NCBI GenBank assembly: GCA_019915135.1 | Contig: JAHLMK010000003.1 | Coordinates: forward strand, 2,976,001 to 3,040,000 | Origin: Strobilurus pachycystidiatus | Lineage: Eukaryota > Basidiomycota > Agaricomycetes > Agaricales > Physalacriaceae | Length of the DNA: 64,000 nucleotides | Direction of reading: 5' to 3' | Shown here: positions 11,761-23,875 of the stretch, one piece after another | How the letters are laid out: the number at the start of each line of letters is the position of its first letter | How positions within the stretch are numbered: position 1 is the stretch's first letter | The notes under the pieces: model-generated | Database searches by the model: none | Told to the model about the DNA's origin: nothing | What the model saw: the letters and a program-made list of their open reading frames with translations, nothing else | Translations under genes and position numbers: made by a program

Positions 11761-11983
11761 GGTGGTTGGAGGACAAGCGTGATGTGGCCGAATATTGACC
11801 GGCGGCTTCTTGCCGGCAAGGGCCGTGTAGACTCAGGTAGCCTTTAAGGGTTGACACACGAAGAACGCGAAAGGTTCGTTACGACAGTGACGCTACTCAA
11901 CTGATAAGTTCCAGTTCAAAGTCAGAAACGTCGGACCACAATGCGCCTGGATCCCCATTCTCTCTGCTTGGATCCCTGCCACC

Positions 11984-14198
11984 ATGTCCCTCCAGAATCT
12001 CTGTCTTTTGGCCGTCTGTCTGGCTACTGTCCTCTGCCTTGTGCGCCGAAAACGTTCTAAGCTTCTTCCTCTCCCTCCTGGGCCCACGACCTCGTGGCTT
12101 GGATCTGTGGATCTTCCCAAGCTATACCCGTGGCGCACTTATGCTGAATGGCGCGACACATATGGTGCTTTCCATTCTTCAACATTGTCGGGCTCGATAC
12201 CAATACCAGCGCAGGAGACATGGTCTACATGCCTATACTGGGGAATCCCATTGTTATCCTCAACTCATCCCAAGTAATATCTGATCTCCTAGAGAAGAGA
12301 AGTGCGAACTACTCTTCGCGGCCTCACCGAACGATGGTTATCGACCTGTGCGTTCCTCAATCCTTCTTGTCGAACGCGATCTGACCCGGGTATCTGACTA
12401 TGAAGGATGGGATGGGACTGGCTCGTATCATCTATGCCATACGGAAACCGTTGGAAGGTGAGCTTCATCTTGTTGGTCTATCGCACTATAACCGATCGGA
12501 GATCCAGCGACATAGAAATGTCTTCCAAAAGCACTTTCCCATCAACGGCAGCTCTGAGCATCGCCCACTCCAACTCACACAAACTCATGCGCTTCTGAGG
12601 AACCTGCTTCAACGTCCAGACAAATTCGCTCATCATCTGAGAAGGTTGGTCCATCATGACTCGATTACTCCATGTTCTCAGCCTGCCTACAGCGCGGCCA
12701 CCGCTATCATCGTGAAGATAACATATGGTATTGAGATTGACGAACAAATCGACCCTTCTAGTAACGACTATGCTTCCCTCGCTGACGCAGCTATTTCGCT
12801 ACTTTCTCGCGCTGGCATCTTTGGGACATACCTTGTCGTACGTTTTCGTCTTTCCATCACGTAGGACCGACGTGTGAATTTCTGTCAGGATTACATCCCC
12901 ATTTTGAAGTACACACCTTCCTGGTTTCCGGGCGCATCTTTCAAAAGCAATGCGGCCATCTGGAAGAAGACAGCATCAGAGTTCGTCAATAAGCCGTTTG
13001 ATGTTGTTAAGAACCGTATGGTCAGTCTCGTTATGCTCGATGTGGATCGCCGGTCATCTGAACAGTTACTTCAGGTGAATGGCACAGCCCGACCGTGTAT
13101 AGTAGCGAAAGAACTTGAGGACATTGCTTTAGGTGAAGGTGCGAAGGACGAGGAAACCATCAGAAACATCGCGGCAACTACTTATGCTGGTAAGCAAGGG
13201 GCAGGAATACTCCAGACGAGCGACTGATCTTCTTTTGGCAGCGGGATCGGACACAGTCGTCGGTTCATTGCATGCGTTATTTCTGGCCATGGTCTTGAAT
13301 CCACATGTTCAGACAGCTGCTCAGAAGGAACTAGACGCTGTCCTCGGCAACCGCCTACCAGACTTCGAAGACAGATACCAATTGCCTTATATCGTAAGTC
13401 AAGGACATATGTTATATCAGAATCTCATCAAAGAGACTTCTACAGGACTGTATATGCTATGAAGTTTGTCTAACATCAAGTGACCAGATCTTTCACTCAC
13501 GATAGCCGTTATTGCAGCTACTTCGGTGGAACCCAGTCACGCCTTTAGGTCTCGCACACTTTGTCACGGAGGAGGACGAGTATCGTGGGTATAGACTTCC
13601 CAAGGTATCGTATATGCATACACATACCAAAGCAGTGGCTGACCAGATTCCCAAGGGAACCACTGTAATACCCAACGTTTGGGGTATTCTTCATGACCCG
13701 TGCGTCCATTTGACTCAACGCGGCACTCGAGCTCATCTCCTCATCTAAAGGGCTGTTTACCCAGAGCCTTTTGCATTCAACCCAGACCGATTTGCAAAGA
13801 ATATCAAAGGGGATACGTACTCGTCTCTGAACGCCATTCCAGACGCAGCTTTCGGGTTTGGACGCCGGTATGTGACCACTCTTACACGAGCATACATGTG
13901 TTGTTTATCCAGCTTCAGAATGTGTCCCGGAAGATGGTTTGCCTTTGACTTCCTGTGGATTGTGGTGGCGTCCATCCTAGCGACATACACGATCACGAAC
14001 GCCACCGATGAGAACGGCAATCCGATAGTCCCGACGGAAGCGTTCAGTTCATCGCTACTCAGGTGAAGACGCTTGAATCCGCTTCAATAGACATAACGCT
14101 CACACGCGGATAGTCATCCTATACCCTTCCAGTGTCGCATTAGGCCGAGATCTGCAGAGGCAGCAAAACTGATTGGAGAAACCACGCTTGATCTATGA
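11984..14198 (+). CDS. Cytochrome P450 monooxygenase
   Basis: Second P450, about 520 residues in a dozen or more exons. N-terminal anchor MSLQNLCLLAVCLATVLCLV, hinge LLPLPPGPTTSWLGS, then GDMVYMPILGNPIVILNS, MGWDWLVSSMPYGNRWK and RHRNVFQKHF. Helix I reads AGSDTVVGS; the usual second threonine is valine. The helix K glutamate comes from an 18-base exon at 13446-13463 (DCICYE) joined to LLRWNPVTPLGLAH, giving ExxR as E-L-L-R. The haem loop FGFGRR/MCPGRW is split by an intron near 13870-13920. The last exon gives HPIPFQCRIRPRSAEAAKL and stops at 14198, only 7 bp from the stop of the next gene. The sequence resembles CYP5144/CYP620-type fungal P450s; substrate unknown. Confidence 0.9.
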
Positions 14199-14205
14199 TT
14201 GCTAT

Positions 14206-15234
14206 TCACCACAATCCTACTAGGTCTATCTTGATATCCTGATTCCGCGCGCGCTCTATGCAGATATCTATATTTTCCTGCCACGACGCAGGATCCTCCC
14301 CTCCGTCTTCGCTCCCTACTTCGATAAAGTAGATATTATGAAAGGGCACTTCATTTAGAAGTGGACGTCTATCAATACGCTGTATGCGTAGATGCAAGTT
14401 GGACAGCGCGTCGCCTATATTGGATGACACCAGTCGAAGGAGTGCTGCACGCTGAGTCACGTCAGATGAGGGACGAGTGTAGACGTTTCTGTCTCGAGAT
14501 ATTATGTAGAATCTTGTGAAATTGTCTGCAAATCGTTAATGACTCTCATCCATACGAGTTCTCAAAAACTCATACTCTGCTGGTCCTGTATCCCCTCTTG
14601 CAGAATCTCGGTATCCTCGAAGATGGTGGCGCAAAGTTTGGAACAGATTGCGGCGTTATTGGCAGGCCCATGTAGTAGAGAGCTTGCCGCAGCAGCAGTG
14701 GATAATGTTTTCTTTATGGTCACGCCGGGAAAGTGCTCGGAAATGAATCCCTTACACTGGCCTAAAGCCTTGAGAGGTTCGATGAGATATTTGTCAATTG
14801 TCTCAGAAAAATGTGCGTACTTGTTCATGACTCATAATGCAGTCGATATCCGAGAACTTTGTCCCTTGTTTTACAAGGAGGCAATGCTGGATTCTCAAGG
14901 TGATCTCTCCCTGGACAAAATACGTGCTTGGTCGCCGAAGACAGTCGTAAGTCTCGATAACCGATCCAAAGGTAGAGTTCTCTTGGGGAATTACGCCTAT
15001 TTCATCCGAGGAAAGTGATCCAAACACCTCTGAATCGTCGCAATGAGAGGCGTTTAGTTAGTGACAGTACCGTCTCACCAGGGATGCTTGATCGTTCCTT
15101 ATACACGGCATCTTGGCCAAAACGATTGAAGGCAGCCTACGTGAATCAACAAGAGGAGCCGAAGATGCTTTCCGACATACTTGGTGCGTGTATGTACCCG
15201 TGGGACCGAGAAAAACTACCGTGGGGGTGGACAT
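14206..15234 (-). CDS. pha2: Prephenate dehydratase
   Basis: Converts prephenate to phenylpyruvate in phenylalanine synthesis; cytosolic. The start MSTPTVVFLGPTGTYTHQ (15234) is the family N-terminus. GVIPQENSTFGSV near 14990 is the substrate-binding block, with LSTAAAASSLLHGPANNAAI near 14680. NFTRFYIISRD near 14500 contains the conserved TRF motif needed for catalysis. The C-terminal ACT regulatory domain is present (LSNLHLRIQRIDRRPLLN, HNIYFIEVGS), suggesting feedback control by phenylalanine. Introns interrupt the gene at least twice. The stop (14206-14208) is tail to tail with the P450 stop, so the transcripts must overlap. Confidence 0.93.
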
Positions 15235-15742
15235 GTACACGTCGAAAGGCAAACAGCGATGATGGGATTGATGATCGATCATTGTCAATTCGTGCTATCG
15301 ATTACCAAGAATGAATACGGGACTGTCCCGATGCTAGCGCTGGCTGGTATAGGAACGTCGGCGGCGTTCAGTGGAGCAGTGGAGTATGGTGTTTGAACTC
15401 TTCGTGTGCCAGTGCTGCACGCTGGGACTTGAACTCCTTTCTCTGCAATACAGCTGCGGGACAGCGACACGGTCGACGTCAGGCCTCACGACGGCGCACT
15501 CGGTGTCTTTCAAGTTCGCCCGACATGACCATGCTCTACGAAGCTCGACATCTCAGATCGGCACAATTGGATCCGCTCGAGTAGATCATACGTGATACGA
15601 TTGAACGCCGATTACTGTACCTTCCCAAGCCCATTGAACAGACGTCCGTGTCGCATGATGATACAACAGTATTTACAGATGAGCATTACAGATATATGGA
15701 TAGATAATTTAGCAAAAAACGAAGGGGGAGGATAGCAAAACG
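15235..15742. other. Intergenic, no gene seen
   Basis: About 500 bp between two minus-strand genes, expected to hold the prephenate dehydratase promoter and the 3' end of the regulator gene. Short open frames on both strands show no domain. Confidence 0.45.
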
Positions 15743-18538
15743 TCAGACAATCATGATGCCAGAAGAAGAGTTGGGTGAGATTAGATCATCAAGAACTTTA
15801 GCGGCGCGGAATGCCATAGCATACCGCTGTCCGACTTTGTTAAGCGCAGTCCTACATAGTCATGAATAATTGGAGTGGAAGTGCGGGCAGGGTGCTGAAG
15901 CGTACAGTATGAATTCCAATTCTGTTCGGAGAGTGGTCACTTGATCTTGGCTGTTCGACTCCAAGGCGGCGTGGTAGAATCTGACCAGAACGCGACCGGC
16001 ATGCAGCCAACAGAACTATCCAAATATGAGTTTCTGAGAGTCAAGTCATTGCGTGTGGTGCACACCGAGCAAAATGGATCTAGAAGGGTGATATCAAAGC
16101 TGGTAGACCAGACAGCGTAGATCAAATCCAGAATGGCCCGAGCAGAAGTGAGTATTTTCAGAGCCGATATACATCCAGAGGAACGGACGTCAGCGTGCGG
16201 GTCGTGTAGGACGATGTTTGCACTGCATTGAAACCATCAGTGACCAACGGTGAGAATGGGACAATCCCCGTACACATGTGAAATGAGACATGCAGTATAC
16301 AGGTGATTGTCCACCGTGTTATTCGTGATGGGGTTCCGTAGATGAGGAGGAAAGGTTCCCAAGAAAGCAGCTATAATGTTGTCCAAGTCTATGAAATTAG
16401 CTGACAGTCGCGCATCGACCTCTGTCGGGCCAACAAATCCCGCGCTCCTGGGAAGTGGGTTGATTGTCGTAATAACCTCTTCCCCATTATAGTGCCTGGC
16501 TCGGAATCGCATATTGAACGCTTTGACACGAGCTGAGAAAATGTGAGTGGCCTGTTGATCCTCTTGGAGGTCAAACACACAAATCAAGATGGTGCTCTTC
16601 ATGTACAAGATGAATGAGTCAACCTGGTCTTCCGGATGTACGAGTAATATATCCTTGGCATGTGCCCACTGTCGATTCTGAGTGACGAGTTTCTGGATTT
16701 GTGTGAGACGCCTATTGGAGGACACAGAACACGTCACATACCCCTTGTATATATTGATCACCGCGTAATGGTAAAAGCTGAGAGATGTCCTGGTCGTCCA
16801 AGGCATGAGCCCATCCATTGGCGCAGCCATGCTGTCGCTCGTTCGCATATGCCAACCAGAACGCATTTCTCCGCATTTCGTCTTCGACCACTGTGCGAGC
16901 GGGTGGTAGAAGAGAAGCCGGTCTTGGTGATACAGTGATAGAATTGAAAGGGGGACACATGTTCAAACCCAGAGGAACAGACAGCCGTAACGCCTCTCCG
17001 GCAGTAGAGAACAACTGGTATGCCGTATTAAGTCGATTACGAGATATGTAGATGCGATTCCTACCTCTACGTGTCTAGAAATATGCTCAAATTATTGAAA
17101 AAAACCCGAAGACATATTGAGACTCACTTCGAATGTGAGGTGTAGAACCAACAGCATATTACATACGCTTCAATTACCTCAACAAAGATTCGTGGCCATT
17201 GGCTGAATGCTCTTACCTTGTAAAGACTGAAGTAGATCTTGTCCTAACAGCTCCAATTTCTTGGCGCCATCTTTCGCAAGCTTAATCTGCTGTTCGGCAA
17301 ATGAATCAGGTCTTTCCTCTCTCGAGCGGTGACGTTCAGAAAATATCTCGTCTTGAGCGCCATGTCAGAAAACCTCGGCTACTGAGGACGAAGGACAGAC
17401 CTGGTTCTACCTCTGCTAGATTTGGCAGTGGAGGAGACGTGACCATTCCAGTATACAGACTGCCAACCGCGCAGATTGCATGAAGAACTGGCGCGGTGGG
17501 GAACTTGGGATGCGTTGGCGGCAATGTCAAGGTTGCCATGAAAGTCGAGGGGTGAAAAAGTCGCGACGCATGGGGGTGGAAAAGAAAGAAAACTTCGACA
17601 CTGAGGAAACCCTAAGCCTGGAAATGAGCGGGACCTAAATGGAGACTCACAGATGCCGCAGAAGCTCCGTGCTAGGTAAATTCGCGGGCCAGTTGGTCCA
17701 CATTACATCCCAACTTTGTGTGCTACTCGCTTCCGGAGAAACTGTGGTACCCGGTGAAACTAGAGTCCTCGGACTGGAGGACTGTTCGCGGGAATATGGG
17801 CTGGCACCGTTCAGAATGTTTTGCGATGGGCTACCTGAGTCGCCATTCGTCCTTGGACCATGGAATCGATCAGAACTAGCTTCCGTACCATTCTCCTTTT
17901 GGCGAAGAAGTGCCTCCAATTCAGCTGGGTATATAATTCATTGTCAGCGCCAGGGAGTCACAAGGGAAGCTTATAGGATGCGCACAGATGCGATTCTCCA
18001 ATCTCTCGTACTTGTTTTTGGGCGCATCCGATATACTTGCAGGAGCTTCTTGGACTAGACGCCGGGGTGAGTGTTGGTGCCTGGATGATCAACGCGGAGC
18101 GGTAAACGAACTTTCATCGAAGGTGCAGTCCGGTCCATTGGGGGTAGGTCCGCCGGCGGGCGCATGCGCTACAGCATGCGCGTGAGAGCGAACACAGGTA
18201 GAGCACGGACGCTTGGCGTCGCTAGGGTTCAATCAGTACTGCAGTCAATGTAGATGGCGAGAGCTGGTTACAGACCATTTCTGTGGAAAGATGAGTTGAG
18301 TAATTCGCCGCCACGAGACAGCATGCTTCATAGACATACCAACTTCCTACGCCGACACTGTCACAAGCGTTCAGAGGCGATCTATCAGAATAGGGAATGC
18401 AGACTGACTTGGTGGCAAGCCTGTCAGCACTTAGTTCAACAACGGCAACATGATATATCCACATGTACTAACTTGATTTCTTTTGAGGACATTTGGGTGG
18501 GGACCAGCGGCAGGAGAGGTGGAGGCAGCTTTTGGCAT
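15743..18538 (-). CDS. Zn(II)2Cys6 transcription factor with Fungal_trans domain
   Basis: Nuclear regulator, paralogous in plan to the gene at 286-2931. Exon 1 (18473-18538) encodes MPKAASTSPAAGPHPNVLKRNQ. The zinc cluster is then assembled from four exons: ACHQ, CRRRKL, a five-base exon AAATG at 18276-18280, and DAKRPCSTCVRSHAHAV ending GPDCTFDE. All six cysteines are present (CX2CX6CX5CX2C, then a long loop to the last C). The Fungal_trans region follows: LHAICAVGSLYTG (17480), RRNAFWLAYANERQHG (16880), LHDPHADVRSSGC and STSFDITLLDPFCS (16070-16200), FCWLHAGRVLVRFYH, and the C-terminus KVLDDLISPNSSSGIMIV with stop at 15743. Length is about 750 residues. Introns are about 50 nt throughout. 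Confidence 0.87.
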
Positions 18539-19202
18539 CGCCGCAGTTCTGTGCTGAAAGATCCAGAGTGACGCGCACAAGATGGAAGTCAGAAACAAAG
18601 TCGAGTGAGTCTGGGGTACCCTTACCTTGCGAATTGGTCATATCGGCAATTCAACTTCTTGATGGCCGAAACCCACGCTTGCTCATCAGGAACCAGACCG
18701 ACAAACCCAGCCGCGCTAAGCCGCGATATGACTCCAGCTGTGCGGCAAATAAAGCTCTTACTTATTACTATCGAGAATGCAATATGAGAGGCCCTCAAGC
18801 CACAGGTCAGTATCTATTATATTGAGCAGCATCCGACCTATTCTAGGCGACAGGAAGCATCTCTGCATGATATCGTCCGACGTCGCAAAGATGCGCAACC
18901 TGATGAATCGATATGCGGTAAACTCTGGCGTGTAATGACCGCGTGATGAGAGAACTGAGTCTGAATTCATGGGCGGGCAGCCTTCTTCGGCACCTTGTCT
19001 CGAGCACAGGTTTTGTCTTTCCTCTGGATACTTAGCATACCAGTGTTCAACTTGCTCTGCCAAATTCCCTTCACTCCAAAAGCAATTGATAGTTACATAT
19101 ATATCCAGGATCCACATACATATCGCATAAAATAAACGAGACAACCAGTGTGCCCTCCGTCCCAGTCATCTTATAGTGATAAGATGCTGCGATATTTAGA
19201 AT
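18539..19202. other. Intergenic, unsupported open frame only
   Basis: About 660 bp between the regulator start and the stop of the membrane-protein gene. A 128-codon open frame (18758-19144, minus) is present, but I cannot assign a domain or splicing, so I treat the stretch as promoter and 3' sequence. Confidence 0.4.
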
Positions 19203-22200
19203 TTACGGGGCCATTCTCCCGAGACTACTCAAAGAAGCGATAACGTTTGCTGCAGTTACGCTTGTAACGTTATTTGACACGGCCTTTTCCGCCGCCGAGA
19301 AGACTGCGCTAAAGTCGCTATCCGTTAGCGATGAGTCGTACGCCACCTTGGCAGATGTGCTGTTGTCGGCCCATACAACATTGATTCCCTGCCCCGTTAT
19401 GGTCCAGTTACGAAGCACGCTGCTCGCCTCCGAACCGAAGAACAACGAGCCCGACGTCGTGGAAAATGACGACACCGTGTAGGCTATGTCCTCGGGAAGG
19501 ACACTACCAAACACAGCGACTTCGAGGGGTGGAATAGTATTCAAAGCCTGTACGACAACCGAGTCGTCTTCAGGAGGCACTGTTTTGTAAGACAGCACGT
19601 AGGTGATTAACGCAGTGGCCACAGTTGTATCCATAGAGGAGAGATACGAAAGGAGAACATGGTTCATGTGGTTGAGGGTCCCAAACTCGCGAGGGTTGGG
19701 CAGGGCAATGGTAGGGGACACTCCTGGTAGAGTGCTAAGCAGTCCACCACTATGAATGACCGCGCGAGGGTAGGTATCACGATTGAGTGCGACGCCTTGT
19801 AGCGCGATGCCGTTTTCCACCGTGGAGAAGGGAAGACGGAGATTCAACAAGTCCACGATACCATAGATAGGTCGCTCGGGATAACAGGAAGTATCAAACA
19901 GTGTTGATTGAGTCAGAGCAGGGATGGCGAAGACGGAAGTCTCTATGCTGTTGATCACTTCCACTTGATCATCTGTCAAGTCCGGAAAACATGACAATGG
20001 GGGCGGAAAGGCTGCCGTTGAAGAGCTGGCCATGAGTTCTTGAGTAATGGTCGCATCGAAGGGTAAAAGAATTGGGGCAGAGGCAACAAGCGAGATGAAG
20101 ACGCTCAAATCAGCTGCGCGCTGTGACAGAACAGACGTCCAGTATGTTGATAAGGCATCCTGTGTCTGTGTCGACGAAGCTAAGGATGGAAAGATGGTCA
20201 ATCATTGAAACCCCTCGCTGGTGCCACAAACCCACCTAGCGCAATAGCATACATCCGGTCGAGCGCCACTAGAGCCACATCCCCGACTCTCCCAATCTGC
20301 TCCTTACTGGGCTGCCCGCTCACAGTGAAGGAAACCGCAGGTTGGCTGACAGACTGATTGGCAAAGTCAAAGATGAAACCAGACGCGGAAACAGAGAAGG
20401 AGCCAGCGTCATCATGAACGATACCATCTGTCGCGGCAGCATCTGACCACGGGGCGTGGACAACAAAAGATTGAAGATCTCCAACAGCATCAGAATCTTG
20501 GGACCGCACCAGATCCCATAACAAAGCCGCCTGAGCCCAAGTGGTACGATTGGGGGAAGAATCACTGGATAGAGCCGCGCTGACATCAACCAACTTCGAC
20601 TGCGAGGAACAGTCTTGCCCAACCGCTGAGCCTTGGGTCAACCAGATAGAGTTGTAAACTCCGGACAGAGAGTAGTTGGTGCCGAACAATTCGTTCATGC
20701 TCGGCGTGAGATCAACAATGTTCTGGGCCAGGCCGTTGCATCTGCCCGATAAAGAAGAGGTGCATACACAAGTCGCATCTGAGAAGATAACATGAATATC
20801 AAAAATCCCCTGCGCTTTATCAGAGGAAGACTTACTAAGACTGCATGTCGCACCTGCCAAGCCGACCGCGCAGTTGGACACGGAGCTTTTGTGGCTCAGC
20901 GAAACCCCAACGCCAATACCAACACCCATTATCACCAGAATCAGAAGAAGACAGGCGATCAGAATCTTTCTTCTTTTCCGAGTGAGGGTCAACTTCTGTT
21001 TGACCGGCTTTTCGTCGATCCCTACCGGGTGCGAGGAGGAATGAGGCGAAGTAGGGTCGCTCGACTGCCATGTATCCTGGTACTTTGAATATCCTCCACC
21101 TGGGATCATCGTTAGACGGTGGGTTTCGTACGATCGCATGCTGTGATGAGGGTGGTCTCCTTTCTGTAACATGCCATTGAGGACATCAGCTCGTTGCGCG
21201 AGGTGGGAAAGGGGCATAGACGCCTCCTGTTCTCGAAGGACACGTTCAGTAGCAACAGGTATGTCCGGAAGTCTGGGCACAGGCGGCAGAGGCTTTACAT
21301 GTCTCCATGGAAGAACCCGCGCGATTGACCGGCCACTAGCAGATATCTTGGAGAAGAACGAAGTAGCGACGCTCCGGTTAGAGCGGTTCGAAACTCGGGA
21401 GTGAGATCGTATTGCTGTAGTCGAACTGAATGGGCCATCATTGTTCTCAAGAGCATTCGAACGGCGGGGCTCTGGACCGATGTTGTGAAGGGTCGCCGAT
21501 GCTATTCCGACTACGGAGAAGTCCTGAGTTTGGCGCGTGTGGCTGGCTGCGCGTATCACAGTATGATCCATCTCCTCAGATTTGCTTTCCTGATCGTGTT
21601 CATAGAGGGTGTTTCCAGAGTACTGAGAACCATGCCTGAAGTCCTCTGGTATGGAGGGGAACGCTGAGGGTGGATGGCGCAGTGGTGGTCTTCCACCTTG
21701 GGGCCGTGGTAGGGGTCGAGTATGCCGGTTTGAGGATGTGGGGGAAACGTCTGATGGCGCGTCAGGATAGTTGGCGGCCGGTGGGTAGGTCATCTCTGAG
21801 AACCCGCTGAAGGCATCGCTTCCAACAGACCCTCGTCGGCGCGAGTCTGGCTCTCTGAGAAGGGAAGTGATAAAAGAGGTAGACAGAAGCTGGTCCTCAG
21901 CAGCATCAATGTCGTCTATGCTGCTGGCGCCTTCGTGCCAATCAGAATGGGACGGTACGAAGGTGTATGAGCCAGACGCTATGGGCTCCGGCGGCGGTCT
22001 AGGCCTGGGTAACGGACGGTTATAGTGACTGCTATGCGGAGACGGCGGATTCGAGCTGATGGGAGTCGTAGGTATTGACGAGGGTGGGGCAGGGAATTGT
22101 GAGAGAGACTCTGCATTGCTGATGGTGCTTTCAGCAATGCCAGAGGCTGCGGTCTCCTGGGATAGACGGCGGAAGTGGCGGCTCGTAGATAGGTATCTGC

Positions 22201-22210
22201 GAGGGTTCAT
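19203..22210 (-). CDS. Large single-pass membrane protein with extracellular C-terminal domain
   Basis: About 990 residues from two exons. The start is MNPRRYLSTSRHFRRLS at 22210. The first ~410 residues are disordered and rich in Ser, Pro and Arg. A basic stop-transfer cluster and one strong membrane segment follow at about residues 413-438 (RKRRKILIACLLLILVIMGV...). The remaining ~560 residues look extracellular: paired cysteines (NCAVGLAGATC, CVCTSSLSGRC) and many N-glycosylation sites (NYS, NRT, NQS, NVT, NST). A short intron near 20180-20260 joins IAL to ASSTQTQDALSTYW. No enzyme motif is visible. The layout, with a cytoplasmic disordered N-terminus and an outside globular part, suits a cell-surface or wall sensor, which is inference. 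I do not recognise the family. Confidence 0.75.
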
Positions 22211-22900
22211 AGTTGGGTGTGGAGGATATCAAAAGAAGGACGCTGCTGTAGATAATGAGAGGGTCAGGGTTTGACGGTATCACAAGATGCCCGGGCGACT
22301 CACAGAAAAGAATGTATAGCAGTTGTTGTGTAGATCCTCGGCTGAGGTCAAACGATTCCGGTAGTAGAGCCGCCAATGATGATCATACCAGCCGTGTGCT
22401 GTGTCTGAGAGACAGACGAGCTCTCCCAGAGGGCGGCAGAAGACTCCCGTGGGTCGTCAAAGTCGAAAGCAAAGGGAACTTCTTGCGCATTTTGTTTGCC
22501 GTAAACCATCTAGAAATTCCACAGGCACCCCTTGCCCGTTGGTTCCTGTATACAGAATGGCACCTGATGGTCTCCAGGAATCCGAATTTACCACGCTATT
22601 TGGGCACCACACGACAATGCATGTTCTATCCGCAGGTGTCTATGTAAAGGAGAAGGTGTACTATTACCCTTTCGAAATCAACTTCGAAAGCTATTTGATA
22701 GCAACCGTCGATACGACGTCGCGATTGTTGAAGCAATAGTAAAAGGGCATACAAGTCGTCAAAGAATCGAATAGGAACATAAATGGCATGATATAATATG
22801 TATGTCGACCGTGAAGTCGCGGCGAAGACACACCTGTCCATTGGCGCCAGTCAGCAATGAATGCATTCCTTTACCGCCGGACGTTGAAACCTGGATGCAC
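22211..22900. other. Intergenic, no gene seen
   Basis: About 690 bp between the membrane-protein start and the Rac1 stop. A 112-codon plus-strand open frame (22401-22739) has no recognisable domain. The stretch should contain the membrane-protein promoter and the Rac1 3' end. Confidence 0.4.
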
Positions 22901-23875
22901 CTATGCGATGATACAGCCCTTGTTCCCCTTCTTGCCCCTGTCAGTCCGTGGAGGGGGGTTTACTAGAACATACGATGAGTTGCAGATGATTTGGAAACCA
23001 GACAGGCTGTAGGCACGTACAAACTGCGCGGATGGCTTCGTCGAAAACAGTCTTGAGACCTTTCTGCGTCAGTGCAGAACATTCCAGGTATTTCACCGCG
23101 CCGATGTCCTTGGACATGGCCACCCCTTGGGCATATTGAATGGGAGCCATGCGCCTAGAAGCTCTGATTAGACACTTTCGAGCGATTGCTTGTCATCATT
23201 CTTACCGGTCACGAAGCTTCTCTATGGTGGCGGGATCCTCTCGCAAATCTAGTTTCGTTCCAACGAGGACAACCGAAGTCTGCGGCGCATGATGGGATAT
23301 TTCAGGGAACCACTGGGCAAGGAGGCAAGCAGCGTGAGTACGAGCGATAGTGGGTGGTTACGGACGTAACGACTCGCCTTAGTCCGGACGTTTTCGTAGC
23401 TGGGGGGGCTGACGAGGGAGAAACAGATCAGAAACACGTCCGTCTGCGGGTATGAGAGAGGGCGGAGTCGGTCGTAGTCCTCTTGGCCGGCAGTATCCCA
23501 AAGACCGAGGGAGATGGTTTTGCCGTCGACCATGACATTGGCAGAGTAGTTGTCGAACACTGGGGTGCGCAGTGAGCGGAGGTGCGGCAGGAGGCGCTGG
23601 GGACCGCTGCTTTACCTGTCGGAATGTACTCTCCCTGTTGAACCTGTCAGACATGCATCAAAAAATGATGAGCGACACTTACCGGGAAGGCATTGGTGGT
23701 GTAAGAGATAAGCAGACATGTCTGTGAGACGCATGAGCGGACTTGGGCTGCGCAGGGCGGCTGGAGAACGCACCTTTCCGACAGCACCATCCCCAACGAC
23801 GACGCCTGGCGTGATGGTCAACATTCTCGGGCTCGTGGTGGGCAGACGGCTCTACGCACACTTGATGGCTTGCAT
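22901..23875 (-). CDS. rac1: Rho-family GTPase Rac1
   Basis: Small GTPase that controls actin and polarised growth at the plasma membrane. Exon 1 is MQAIK plus one base (start 23875). The P-loop [11 protein letters not shown] follows in exon 2; switch I gives [15 protein letters not shown]; switch II reads [20 protein letters not shown]. The Trp after Leu and [15 protein letters not shown] favour Rac over Cdc42 (which has LFDTAGQ). The base-specificity motif is [10 protein letters not shown] (TKLD) near 23260, and [19 protein letters not shown] follows. The polybasic tail GKKGNKG precedes the prenylation box CIIA, stop at 22901-22903. Length is about 195 residues, normal for the family, with at least six introns. 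Confidence 0.95.

Noticed and set aside
15400..15470. tRNA-like T-arm (GTTCAAGTCCCAGC on the minus strand)
   Set aside because: The stem before the loop does not pair, and no matching acceptor, D or anticodon arm is found.
18758..19144. 128-codon minus-strand open frame
   Set aside because: No domain, no splice support, and it lies in a gap where promoter and 3' sequence are expected. A frame of this length can occur by chance in 64 kb.
22401..22739. 112-codon plus-strand open frame
   Set aside because: No recognisable features, and it sits in the promoter region of the membrane-protein gene.
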